Assembly (NCBI GenBank): GCA_016787285.1
Contig: JAEUUV010000324.1
Location: 1 to 38,928 of the forward strand
Direction of reading: 5' to 3'
DNA length: 38,928 bases
From: Saprospiraceae bacterium
GTDB taxonomy: Bacteria; Bacteroidota; Bacteroidia; Chitinophagales; Saprospiraceae
Shown here: positions 16,075 to 23,681 of the stretch, piece after piece
Layout of the letters: each line of letters opens with the position of its first letter
Numbering within the stretch: position 1 is the stretch's first letter
Program-made: the position numbers and the translations under genes
Notes under the pieces: generated by a model
Database searches by the model: none
Told to the model about the DNA's origin: nothing
Seen by the model: the letters and a program-made list of their open reading frames with translations, nothing else

Positions 16075-17898
16075 TCAAAGCGCCTGCAATTCGACCAATT
16101 TCCGGTAAATACCGCCTTGCGCCAGCAAACTTTCGTGTGTGCCGCGTTCCGCGATTCGACCTGCATCCAGCACGATGATTTCGTCGGCATGTTGCACCGT
16201 GCTCAGGCGGTGGGCGATGACAAGCGCCGTGCGGTTCTGCAAAAGCCGGTCGAGGGCGGCCTGTACCAACTGCTCTGATTCGCTGTCGAGCGCCGAGGTT
16301 GCCTCATCAAGAATCAGAATGGGCGGATTTTTCAGCAAAGCGCGCGCGATGGTCAGGCGTTGCCGCTGTCCTCCGCTCAATTTGGAGCCGCGGTCGCCAA
16401 TGTTGGTGTCGTAACCTTCCGGCAGCATGGCGATAAACTCATGCGCATTTGCCGCCCGGGCTGCTGCCTCAATGTCGGCATCGGTGGCCGTTTCGTTGCC
16501 AAAGGCTATGTTGTTCCGGATGCTGTCGTTGAACAGAATGGCCTCCTGACTCACGATGCCCATGAGCGCGCGCAGGTCGTACTGCCTGAACATCCGGATG
16601 TCGGCGCCGTCGAGCAGGATATGGCCGCCGGTCACATCATAAAACCGGGGCAGAAGGTCGGCTATGGTACTCTTGCCCGCCCCCGAAGCGCCAACCAGGG
16701 CCACAATTTTGCCGCGCGGCAAAACGAAACTGATGTTGTCAAGCGCCGTTCGCTCCGCATTCCAGTAGCGAAACGAAACGTTTTGAAACTCGATTTTATC
16801 CTGAAATGCGGACAATGGCTTCGTTTGCTCGCCGTCCTGAATGTGCTCCGGTGCATGCAGTACCGCCTCCACGCGCTCCAGTGCACCCAGGCCTTTCCTG
16901 ATGCTGTACGAGGCACTGCTCAGGTGCTTGGCCGGCTCAATGATGTTGTAAAACGCGTACAAAAACGTGATAAATGTAGCCGCCGAAATATCCCCGGAAA
17001 ACACCTGCTTCGATCCCACCCACAAGATGACCGACACCGCTACAATGCCCAAAAACTCAGACAAGGGCGAGGCCAGGTCCCGGCGTTGACTAAGCCGGGT
17101 GAGCGTCCGGGCGTACCGGGTATTTTCCCGGTCGAAGCGGTTCCATTGCCAGGTCTCTGCATTGAAACCCTTGATGATCCGCAGCCCGCCGAGCGTTTCC
17201 TCCACCACAGCGCCGATTATGCCCATGCGGGTTTGCACTTCGCCTGACTGCTTCCGCAAAGACCGGCCCACACTTCCGATAATAAGCCCGGAAAAAACCA
17301 GCAGTCCAAGTACAAAAACCAGCAATTGCGGGGCGACATAAATCATAAAACCCAGGCTCCCCAAAATCACGATCGGCTCGCGGGCTACCGCTTCCACGAC
17401 TCCGATGATGCTGCCCTCCACTTCCTGCACATCTACCGAAATCCGGCTCATCAGGTCGCCTTTGCGCTTTTCAGAAAAGTAGGACAAGGGCAGGTCGAGT
17501 ATTTTCCGGATCAGTTTGTTGCGCAAATCGCGCACGATTCCGTTCCGAACCGGCGCCAGAAAGTACAGGGAGAGGTATCGGAAAAAGTTTTTCCCGAAAA
17601 AGGCCAGCACCAGAAAGGCACACACAATCAGAAGGGCTTCTGCCCGCCCGTGTTCCTGAATCAGGTTGGTGAAATAGGTGTTTACCTGCTGCTCAACCGC
17701 CTGAAAACCGCCTGATTTGGCAGCGGGCGTCTGCAGAACAACGTTTTCCTGCCCCGGCGTACTGAACAAAATCTGTAGAAACGGCTGGAGCACGGGGATG
17801 CTCACCACCATGAACAGCGACATCAGCAGGTTGCTGACGATGGCAAAAACCAACAACTTCCTGTACGGAAGAAAATATCGGAGAAGTCGGAGAATCAT
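16075..17898 (-). CDS. MsbA-like ABC exporter (fused permease and ATPase)
   Basis: This 607-aa half-transporter dimerises into a lipid or drug exporter. The membrane domain (about 1-330) has six predicted helices, with an extra periplasmic stretch at about 45-85. The nucleotide-binding domain holds Walker A GASGAGKST (403-411), Q-loop Q451, signature LSGGQ (507-511), Walker B ILILDEA (527-533) and switch H563. All catalytic residues are present. The closest functional class is MsbA/lipid A-type flippases, but the substrate cannot be assigned from sequence alone. It starts 33 bases after the ITP pyrophosphatase stop on the same strand, so the two likely form one transcript, a common pairing in Bacteroidota only by position, not function. 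Confidence 0.9.
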   Translation of the reverse strand: MILRLLRYFLPYRKLLVFAIVSNLLMSLFMVVSIPVLQPFLQILFSTPGQENVVLQTPAAKSGGFQAVEQQVNTYFTNLIQEHGRAEALLIVCAFLVLAFFGKNFFRYLSLYFLAPVRNGIVRDLRNKLIRKILDLPLSYFSEKRKGDLMSRISVDVQEVEGSIIGVVEAVAREPIVILGSLGFMIYVAPQLLVFVLGLLVFSGLIIGSVGRSLRKQSGEVQTRMGIIGAVVEETLGGLRIIKGFNAETWQWNRFDRENTRYARTLTRLSQRRDLASPLSEFLGIVAVSVILWVGSKQVFSGDISAATFITFLYAFYNIIEPAKHLSSASYSIRKGLGALERVEAVLHAPEHIQDGEQTKPLSAFQDKIEFQNVSFRYWNAERTALDNISFVLPRGKIVALVGASGAGKSTIADLLPRFYDVTGGHILLDGADIRMFRQYDLRALMGIVSQEAILFNDSIRNNIAFGNETATDADIEAAARAANAHEFIAMLPEGYDTNIGDRGSKLSGGQRQRLTIARALLKNPPILILDEATSALDSESEQLVQAALDRLLQNRTALVIAHRLSTVQHADEIIVLDAGRIAERGTHESLLAQGGIYRKLVELQAL

Positions 17899-17931
17899 GT
17901 TCAGGACGAATGGGGCTGTGGAGTTGCCGGC

Positions 17932-18516
17932 TTACGAGGAGTGCGAAGCGAGCAGCAGGCGCAGTTTTTCCGTAGCCAATGCCCGGTGGCTGATGCGGTT
18001 TTTCACCTCTTCGCCGAGTTCGGCAAAGGTGTGGTCGTAGCCTTCGGGAATGAAAACCGGATCGTAGCCGAAGCCACCTGTGCCGCGTTTTTCGGAAGCA
18101 ATCCGGCCCGGGCAAATACCTTCGAGCAGGATTTCCTTTCCGTCCGACACCAGTGCGATGACCGTGCGAAACTGCGCACGGCGATTAGAATTTCCGTCCA
18201 GCCTGGCCAATAACAGGGCAATATTAGCCTCGGGGTCGCGGGCTTCACCGGAAAATCGTGCCGTATGCACCCCCGGAGCGCCGTCAAGCGCTGCCACTTC
18301 CAGGCCCGTATCCTCTGAAAAACAGTCGAATCCGTATCTGGTTTTCACATACCGCGCCTTGAGCAGGGCATTCCCTTCGAGAGTCGGCTCCGTTTCCTCA
18401 ATTTCTTCCACACAACCGATGTCCTTCAGGGTGGAAACGCGGTAAGCGCCACCGAGTATCTGCTCGATCTCGCGGGCCTTGTGCGGGTTGTTGGTGGCAA
18501 AAACCAGATGTTGCAT
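17932..18516 (-). CDS. rdgB: RdgB/HAM1-type ITP/XTP pyrophosphatase
   Basis: This 194-aa enzyme hydrolyses dITP, ITP and XTP to the monophosphates, clearing deaminated purines from the nucleotide pool. The N-terminus LVFATNNPHKAREI, the SEDTGLEV motif (67-74), GFGYDPVFIPEG (148-159) and SHRALA (176-181) are the family signatures. The ATG at 18516 gives the standard start; upstream the frame stays open only because an 18-bp tandem repeat encodes PLNPLNP-like text. That repeat begins 8 bases before the start codon, leaving essentially no native leader, so translation start and transcription must come through the repeat. It is followed by the ABC exporter after 33 bases. Confidence 0.93.
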   Translation of the reverse strand: MQHLVFATNNPHKAREIEQILGGAYRVSTLKDIGCVEEIEETEPTLEGNALLKARYVKTRYGFDCFSEDTGLEVAALDGAPGVHTARFSGEARDPEANIALLLARLDGNSNRRAQFRTVIALVSDGKEILLEGICPGRIASEKRGTGGFGYDPVFIPEGYDHTFAELGEEVKNRISHRALATEKLRLLLASHSS

Positions 18517-18523
18517 ATCGTCC

Positions 18524-18846
18524 GGGTTGAGCGGGATTAACGGGTTGAGCGGGTTTAACGGGTTGAGCGGGACTGAGTTACTAAAAAAAGTCCGAAGAGG
18601 CGCCATCCACGAAGGCAGGGTACAGCCCTGCATGAAGCCACTACCGGAAGAAATAAGCCCTTAAAGAGCGGCATAGTATGCGAGGTGAAGTCTGCGGGAG
18701 GCTATGACGCCCTTTCAGGGCTTAGCCCACGATGACGTTGACGAAGGCAGGGCTGTACCCTGCCTTCGTGGATGGCGCCCCTTCAGGGCTTTCTTAGTGC
18801 ATCCCATTCCCGCTCAACCCGCTTAACCCGCTCAACCCGTTAAACC
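18524..18846. repeat. Nested inverted-repeat element with 18-bp tandem repeats
   Basis: This fills the gap between rdgB and the next gene. At 18524-18572 an 18-bp unit, GGGTTGAGCGGGTTTAAC, is repeated about 2.7 times. Its complement returns at 18808-18846, with 36 of 39 bases matching 18534-18572. Inside, 18599-18631 is perfectly complementary to 18747-18779 (33 bp, from GGCGCCATCCACGAAGG). The right inner arm is itself part of a hairpin, ACGAAGGCAGGG/CCCTGCCTTCGT. Two copies of a CCCTTTCAGGGCTT-like motif lie at about 18709-18725 and 18777-18791. No coding sequence is evident. It is a repeat of the dispersed intergenic type. Confidence 0.8.
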
Positions 18847-18850
18847 TCTT

Positions 18851-19465
18851 TTATCGCATTTTGGGTTGACGACGTTTGCCGCCGCCGGCCCGGAAGCCGC
18901 CGCGGCCCATCATGCCCAACATGCTGGGGTTCATGGCCTGGCCCATCTGCTTGAGTTGTTTTTCCAGTTCTTTCACCTGATCCTTCAGCATCCCTTCGGT
19001 GATGTTGAGTTTTTTGATGTCGTTCAAGTGGTTCTGGGCAGCCACCTTGTTGTTTTTCGAGGCGGCAATCATGGCCAGTTGGAGCATCGCGGCGCCGCGC
19101 TCGTTGTCGGAGGGTAACCCGGCGTCGAGCGCCTGTTTCAGCCATTTTTCACCGGTTGCAAAGTCTTTCTTTTGCAAAGCCAGCGCGCCGTGGGTCATCA
19201 GGTACACGCCTTTGTAGCCTACAAGCAGAATTTTCGGGAAAAACGTGAGTTTAAGCCGCTCCTCCGCTTCCTGAAACCGGCTTTGGCTGAGCAACATATT
19301 TGTGGACATGATGGTGCCAAGCATCAGGTAACCGGCCAGCATGAACACACCGATCAGCAGAAAGGGGAAACCGTACCAAAATCCGAAAAAAGACCACAGC
19401 GCGATACCGCCGAGTATCCCGCCAACGATCAGTGCAAAACGCAAATAGATATTTATCGTGAACAT
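18851..19465 (-). CDS. Hypothetical membrane protein with TPR-like helical domain
   Basis: This 204-aa protein has two membrane helices near the N-terminus (about 8-25, RFALIVGGILGGIALWSFF; about 30-50, FPFLLIGVFMLAGYLMLG). A helical region follows (about 60-165; EAEERLKLTFF, GEKWLKQALDAGLPSDNERGAAMLQLAMIAASKNN) that reads like tetratricopeptide helices. A coiled stretch (LKDQVKELEKQLKQM) and a Met/Gly/Arg-rich tail (GRGGFRAGGGKRRQPKMR) come last. I do not recognise the family or function. The ATG at 19465 gives the hydrophobic N-terminus and follows a TACTTTTG box at 19491-19498. Its stop is 5 bases from the repeat element. Confidence 0.75.
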   Translation of the reverse strand: MFTINIYLRFALIVGGILGGIALWSFFGFWYGFPFLLIGVFMLAGYLMLGTIMSTNMLLSQSRFQEAEERLKLTFFPKILLVGYKGVYLMTHGALALQKKDFATGEKWLKQALDAGLPSDNERGAAMLQLAMIAASKNNKVAAQNHLNDIKKLNITEGMLKDQVKELEKQLKQMGQAMNPSMLGMMGRGGFRAGGGKRRQPKMR

Positions 19466-19490
19466 AGTTGTGCTATTTCTAAAAAGCCCG

Positions 19491-19498
19491 CAAAAGTA
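19491..19498 (-). promoter_or_regulatory. TAnnTTTG promoter -7 box for the gene at 18851
   Basis: Minus-strand 19498-19491 reads TACTTTTG, 25 bases before the ATG at 19465. No -33 TTTG is seen at the usual spacing. Confidence 0.5.
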
Positions 19499-19549
19499 CA
19501 CAAAACCCGATCTGCCCACAGAAGGTTGTCAGGTTTTTTAGGCCATTGA

Positions 19550-20095
19550 TTATTGGTTGCGAAGCACGATGAGGCCATAAAACGTGCCCGGTTGGAACTC
19601 CACCGTCACCTTCGGGTGGCCCTGATCGATTTGTACTTCCAGGTTGAAATTAATGTTGGTGCCGTTGTCGTAGCGAAGTGTCGAACGGCTTTCACCGACC
19701 GGACGCAAATAATCGGGCCGCGACAGGCAGTACGGGAAATTGGCGCCGGTAAACACCTCCACGTCGCCGTTGGGCAGCGGGCGCAGATACAGGTTGGCCC
19801 GCGCATTGTCGCGCTCGGCAGTCAGCCACGTGACACCGGGCAGCAGGTAAAAATACCGCCGGTTGGTGTTGATTTTTTCCGCATTCACCAGCACATTTTC
19901 CTCAAAAGGCGCAAGGCACCAGTTGGTTTCCGGCGACTTCCCTTCGGGCGGACGGGCTGAACTGAACTGAAACGCCGGGCCGGACGAAGCAGCGTCCGAC
20001 CCGGTGTTTTCTCCCATATTCCCGCCGCCACAACCGGAAAACAAGCCGATCGCAAACAGGAACAGGACAAGGTGTTTGTATTCAATACGCTGCAT
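19550..20095 (-). CDS. Putative lipoprotein, partner of the TonB receptor
   Basis: This 181-aa protein has a hydrophobic N-terminal segment ending in a lipobox, LFSGC with Cys22, so it should be lipidated and attached to a membrane, probably the outer one. A Gly/Asn/Ser linker follows, then a beta-rich domain (RRYFYLLPGVTWLT, ARANLYLRPLPNGDVEVFTGANFPYCL) with no family I recognise. It begins 8 bases after the stop of the TonB-dependent receptor on the same strand, so the two are co-transcribed and the lipoprotein may assist substrate capture. That role is inferred from position only. Confidence 0.8.
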   Translation of the reverse strand: MQRIEYKHLVLFLFAIGLFSGCGGGNMGENTGSDAASSGPAFQFSSARPPEGKSPETNWCLAPFEENVLVNAEKINTNRRYFYLLPGVTWLTAERDNARANLYLRPLPNGDVEVFTGANFPYCLSRPDYLRPVGESRSTLRYDNGTNINFNLEVQIDQGHPKVTVEFQPGTFYGLIVLRNQ

Positions 20096-20103
20096 GACTC
20101 CGT

Positions 20104-22404
20104 TTACATTTTCCAGTCTAATCGCAGGGTGTAGTTGCGCGGTCCTTCAAGCAATGCCGGCCGCAAGGAATACGCTTCGTTGAGCAGGTTGCCCACAATG
20201 GCGCTGACTTTCAGGTGCTTGCCGATTTTACGCGAAGCGCGCAGGTCAAGTACCGTGAAGCCGTTATTGTTTTTGTTCCGAAACGACTGAACGCCCGGAA
20301 TAAACGCTTCAAACACCGCATCCACGGCCTCCATGTGGCTGTTGTACTGCACCGCCGCGCCGAACGACCACCCTGAAATGGCGTATTCAGCGTCAAACTT
20401 GAACATGTTCCGGAAGCGATACTTCAGCACATTTTTATTGATGGAGGTTTTGTAGGTAGCCTGGTCAAACGCTTCACCCTCCGCGAGCCGATAGATTGGG
20501 TCAATCGTGGTCAGTCCGGTCAGCAGGTACAGCGTGCCCGGGCCGATTTGCCCCTGCCCCATCACCGATACTTCAAAACCGCTGACACGGGTGTTTCCGA
20601 TATTTTTGGACTTGAATACGATGGCCGGAAACACACGGTCCAGATCGAACTCCATCATGTCGGTGTATTCGGAAATAAAGCCGGTCACATCCACAAAACC
20701 CTGGAATTTGCCGAGTGCAAAGCCTTGTTTCACACCCAGTTCAGCCGTCCAGCCGGTTTCGGAAATGAGGCGCGGATTGGGCGCCACGCGACCAATACCG
20801 AAACCGGTGTCAATGAATTTTTCGGCAATAGTGGGATAACGGTACCCTTGTCCCCAGGACGCCCGGAAAAACGTGCCTTTGCCCACCTGATAATTTGCCC
20901 CGATGCGGTACACCGGTTTGCCCTCGCGGGTGATTCCGCCGGGTATCGTGTCATATTCGGTGGGACTAACCTGAATGACTTCCGGGCTGGTCAATATGTT
21001 GCGCTCGTAGCGCACACCGCCGGAGAGGTTGAGCCGATCGAAGGCCTTCCAGTCTAATTGCAGGTAACCCGCGTAGTTCTGGGTGTTGTAATCGCCGCGG
21101 TACAATTCAGCGGAAATAGTCGTGTAAATTGCCACTAACCCGGCTGTGGCTACCAGGCCGATATTTTCCATAGGGCGCTGGTACTGGTATTCGCCGTAGA
21201 GCATGCGGCTGTCGTTGCCCTGGTCGCCGCTGTTGTTGTTGTGCACATAGTAGTAGCGGCCCAGGAATTTGTGGCGATTTCCACCGCGGTCGAAGTATTG
21301 CACCGTGGGATCCACATTGAAACGCAGGCGGCCCAGACTCGCGCTCGACGAGCCGCTTCCGGGCAGGAAAACACCGGTGGAGTCGTTGGCCCAGGTAAAA
21401 AACGAGCCGCTTCGACCGAAGTTGAAATTGGAGTTCAGGCCGATAGACAACCGGTCGTTGACGCGAAAGCGGATATTTGGCGTGATGCGTCCGTAGCGGG
21501 CGTAGGTGTCTTTGTTGTAACTGTCGCGGTACAAGCCGTAAGCGCCGAGCACAAAATCCCATTTGCCCTCCTTGCGGCGGTGGGCAAAACTGAAACCTGT
21601 TTCGATGGGCATGCGGATGTACCCCGTATCGGGATCGCCCCACCATTTCATCCGTTCGTCTTTGGGGGCGCCCCAAACCTGACTGAAAAGGGCCACGTCG
21701 GTTTCCGGCTTGTCGCCGGCAAACCGCGTGCGGATGTTGATGATGCCGTTCATGGCCGAGGAGCCGTACAGCGCGGAGGCGGCGCCTTTGAGCACTTCGA
21801 TCTGGCTGATGTTTTCCACCGGGAAGTCGGCCCAGTTCGGGAACCCGGCGTCCACCTGGAGGGCCGGAATATCGTCCACCAGCATGAGCACACGGGTACC
21901 TGCGCCGTAGGAAAAGCCTGCGCCGCCGCGGATACTGGCCTGCCCGTCGAGCACGCTCACACCGGGAATTTTGATCAAAGACTCGTCTACCTGCGAGGAG
22001 TTGACGTTTTCGAGCAGGCGCGGGCGCAGCACATCAAGCGAGACAGTGACCTCGCCCAAAGGTTTTTCAAATTTGCCGGCCGTCACGGTAGCCTGCTGGA
22101 GCAGGTTGTCGGCATCGCTGAGTTGCATGTCAAGGGTGAAGGACTGCCCACCCACGAGGCGGACAGTATACTTGCGGCCCTCGTAGCCGGTGTAGGAAAA
22201 CGTGACTTCGTAACTTCCGGGCGGCAACTGGATTTTATACTGCCCGTTGAGGTCGGTGGCGGCGCCGATTCCGCCGGCGCGCACGGTAACGCCGGGGAGC
22301 ATTTCACCCGACGCGACATCGGTCACGGTTCCTTGTAGTGTGGCGTTTTGGCTGAAAAGAGAAGCAAAAAAAAGAGAAAAGAACAGGGTAAGGAGGTGGC
22401 GCAT
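20104..22404 (-). CDS. TonB-dependent outer-membrane receptor
   Basis: This 766-aa receptor has a signal peptide ([19 protein letters not shown]). A carboxypeptidase-regulatory-like beta domain follows (about 22-105; [23 protein letters not shown]). The plug domain (about 120-230) shows [15 protein letters not shown] and [26 protein letters not shown], the last being the usual plug end. The rest is a 22-strand barrel with Tyr/Asn-rich strands, ending YTLRLDWKM. It imports a ligand across the outer membrane with TonB energy; vitamin, siderophore or peptide transport are all possible and the sequence does not decide. SusD is absent; instead a small lipoprotein follows. A promoter with GTTG-N19-TACTTTTA lies at 22471-22501. 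Confidence 0.92.
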   Translation of the reverse strand: MRHLLTLFFSLFFASLFSQNATLQGTVTDVASGEMLPGVTVRAGGIGAATDLNGQYKIQLPPGSYEVTFSYTGYEGRKYTVRLVGGQSFTLDMQLSDADNLLQQATVTAGKFEKPLGEVTVSLDVLRPRLLENVNSSQVDESLIKIPGVSVLDGQASIRGGAGFSYGAGTRVLMLVDDIPALQVDAGFPNWADFPVENISQIEVLKGAASALYGSSAMNGIINIRTRFAGDKPETDVALFSQVWGAPKDERMKWWGDPDTGYIRMPIETGFSFAHRRKEGKWDFVLGAYGLYRDSYNKDTYARYGRITPNIRFRVNDRLSIGLNSNFNFGRSGSFFTWANDSTGVFLPGSGSSSASLGRLRFNVDPTVQYFDRGGNRHKFLGRYYYVHNNNSGDQGNDSRMLYGEYQYQRPMENIGLVATAGLVAIYTTISAELYRGDYNTQNYAGYLQLDWKAFDRLNLSGGVRYERNILTSPEVIQVSPTEYDTIPGGITREGKPVYRIGANYQVGKGTFFRASWGQGYRYPTIAEKFIDTGFGIGRVAPNPRLISETGWTAELGVKQGFALGKFQGFVDVTGFISEYTDMMEFDLDRVFPAIVFKSKNIGNTRVSGFEVSVMGQGQIGPGTLYLLTGLTTIDPIYRLAEGEAFDQATYKTSINKNVLKYRFRNMFKFDAEYAISGWSFGAAVQYNSHMEAVDAVFEAFIPGVQSFRNKNNNGFTVLDLRASRKIGKHLKVSAIVGNLLNEAYSLRPALLEGPRNYTLRLDWKM

Positions 22405-22470
22405 ACAATTCGGTGTACGGTTTGGTGAATGTAATGCCGAGCGCGAGGGATTAGATTGTTAAAGCGGGCG

Positions 22471-22501
22471 TAAAAGTACGTTTTTTTGCCACGGCGACAA
22501 C
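22471..22501 (-). promoter_or_regulatory. Likely promoter of the TonB receptor
   Basis: On the minus strand GTTG (22501-22498) is followed after 19 bases by TACTTTTA (22478-22471), one base off the TTTG/TAnnTTTG consensus at each box. Confidence 0.4.
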
Positions 22502-22548
22502 CGGCGTTGCATTTTGCTAAAAGCCGCCTTAAATATTTAATTGACAAC

Positions 22549-22671
22549 TTCTGTGTAGCGTCTGTGCCTTTAGTCTGTGAACGTCTGCGTAAAATGTATC
22601 GCGTTCGGCATCATGCTCAGAATAAGTCGCACAGACGCAATACAGACTATAGGCACAGACGCTACACAGAA
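22549..22671. repeat. Palindromic element built of TCTGTG-type units
   Basis: TTCTGTGTAGCGTCTGTGCC and one more base (22549-22569) is perfectly complementary to 22651-22671. After one mismatch, TAGTCTGT (22571-22578) pairs with ACAGACTA (22642-22649). Further in, CGTCTG/CAGACG pairs imperfectly. The arms consist of GTCTGTG-like units repeated about every 10-14 bases. No open reading frame is convincing. Confidence 0.75.
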
Positions 22672-22789
22672 ATTGCCATCAAATAATTTGTAGCACATAC
22701 TCACCTGTGAAAAAAGCAAAAAAGCACCCGAAAACACGCACCTTACGCCCGGAATTTGGCAGACAAAAGACGAGACACAACTTTTTTCA

Positions 22790-23587
22790 ATGGTCAAACA
22801 ATTCGAACCCAACAACAACTGGCGCAAAACCGCCGCCGCGATTTACCGGAAACCCGTAGATTCCAAAATTTTCGGCACCGTGGATCTCGACGTCACCGAA
22901 CTTGAGGCGTTTGTACTGGAAAAACGGAAACAGGGCCTGCGCATCACCCTCATGCACCCGCTGATTCTGTTCATGGCACGCGGGATCAAAAACGAAGTGC
23001 CTGAACTGAACTGCTTTGTCCGCCGCGGCAACATCATCGCCCGCGAGCATGTGGATGTGTCCGTGAGCGTGCTCGTCAAAGGCGGCACACAAATGGGCGT
23101 GGTAATGGTGCCCGCCGCCGAAACCTTGTCGCTTGCCGAACTGGCCGACCTGCTGGCCCGCGAAGTACCGCTGGCGCGAAAAGGCAACACCGGGAAAGCA
23201 GCCGATCCGACCAAATTGGTGGCCTCCATCCCCTGGCCGTTTCGCACCTGGTTTGTCGGCCTGGCCAAATGGCTGTCCATTGACATGGGGGTTTCACTTC
23301 CGGGCCTGGGACTGACGCCGGAGAAGTTCGGCACCTTTGTGTTTTCCAATCTGGGAAGTATCGGGCTGGATGTAGGCTACCCCGCCCTTTTCCCCGCCTC
23401 CAACGTCGGCATGGTGCTCAACATGGGCAATGTAATTTCCAAACCAATGGTCGTCGGCGACCAGATCGTACCGCGCAGGATGTTGAGCCTCAGCGCCGCA
23501 CTGGATCACCGGATTGTGGACGCTGCGCATGTCGGAGTCATGTTCCGCTACATCAAAGAAGCGATCAAAGGGCCTTTTGATCTATAA
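22790..23587 (+). CDS. Orphan 2-oxoacid dehydrogenase acyltransferase (E2 catalytic) domain protein
   Basis: This 265-aa protein is a stand-alone E2 catalytic domain. The fold signatures are the N-terminal RKTAAAIYRKPV, the middle LMHPLILFMARGIKN and VSVSVLVKGGTQMGVV, FVFSNLGSIGLDVG, and the C-terminal active-site motif ALDHRIVDAAH. Full-length E2 proteins carry lipoyl and E1/E3-binding domains upstream; both are absent here, and the usual DHRxxDG reads DHRIVDA, keeping His and Asp but losing Gly. It may act as a free acyltransferase on a small-molecule acceptor, or be structural; unlike E2 it cannot use its own lipoyl arm. The ATG at 22790 is the first after a stop-rich leader. No E1 or E3 gene is nearby. 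Confidence 0.82.
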   Translation: MVKQFEPNNNWRKTAAAIYRKPVDSKIFGTVDLDVTELEAFVLEKRKQGLRITLMHPLILFMARGIKNEVPELNCFVRRGNIIAREHVDVSVSVLVKGGTQMGVVMVPAAETLSLAELADLLAREVPLARKGNTGKAADPTKLVASIPWPFRTWFVGLAKWLSIDMGVSLPGLGLTPEKFGTFVFSNLGSIGLDVGYPALFPASNVGMVLNMGNVISKPMVVGDQIVPRRMLSLSAALDHRIVDAAHVGVMFRYIKEAIKGPFDL

Positions 23588-23607
23588 ACTCCAATCGTAT
23601 CGTAACG

Positions 23608-23642
23608 CAGACCTTCCAGGTTTCAAAAACCTGGAAGGTCTG
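23608..23642. repeat. 16-bp perfect hairpin repeat between convergent genes
   Basis: CAGACCTTCCAGGTTT (23608-23623) pairs perfectly with AAACCTGGAAGGTCTG (23627-23642) around a three-base loop. It lies 20 bases after the acyltransferase stop and 40 before the RNase R stop. From memory, this AGACCTTCCAGG palindrome is a dispersed hairpin repeat in many Bacteroidota. It has no long T-run, so terminator activity is uncertain. Confidence 0.75.
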
Positions 23643-23681
23643 GGTACCATAACCAACCTGAAACTCTCAAACCCGAAACCC

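Larger units (their letters stand above)
22405..22789. other. Divergent intergenic region holding a promoter and a palindromic repeat
   Basis: The left part is the leader and promoter of the TonB receptor. The palindrome at 22549-22671 fills the middle. The right part (22690-22789) is the AT-rich leader of the acyltransferase-domain gene, where no exact TAnnTTTG box was seen. No small coding sequence is supported. Confidence 0.6.

Noticed and set aside
18517-18633. Upstream extension of RdgB with a PLNPLNP pattern
   Set aside because: It is encoded by the 18-bp tandem repeat; the conserved start is at 18516.
20104-23587. Polysaccharide utilisation locus
   Set aside because: There is a TonB receptor but no SusD and no glycoside hydrolase or lyase nearby.
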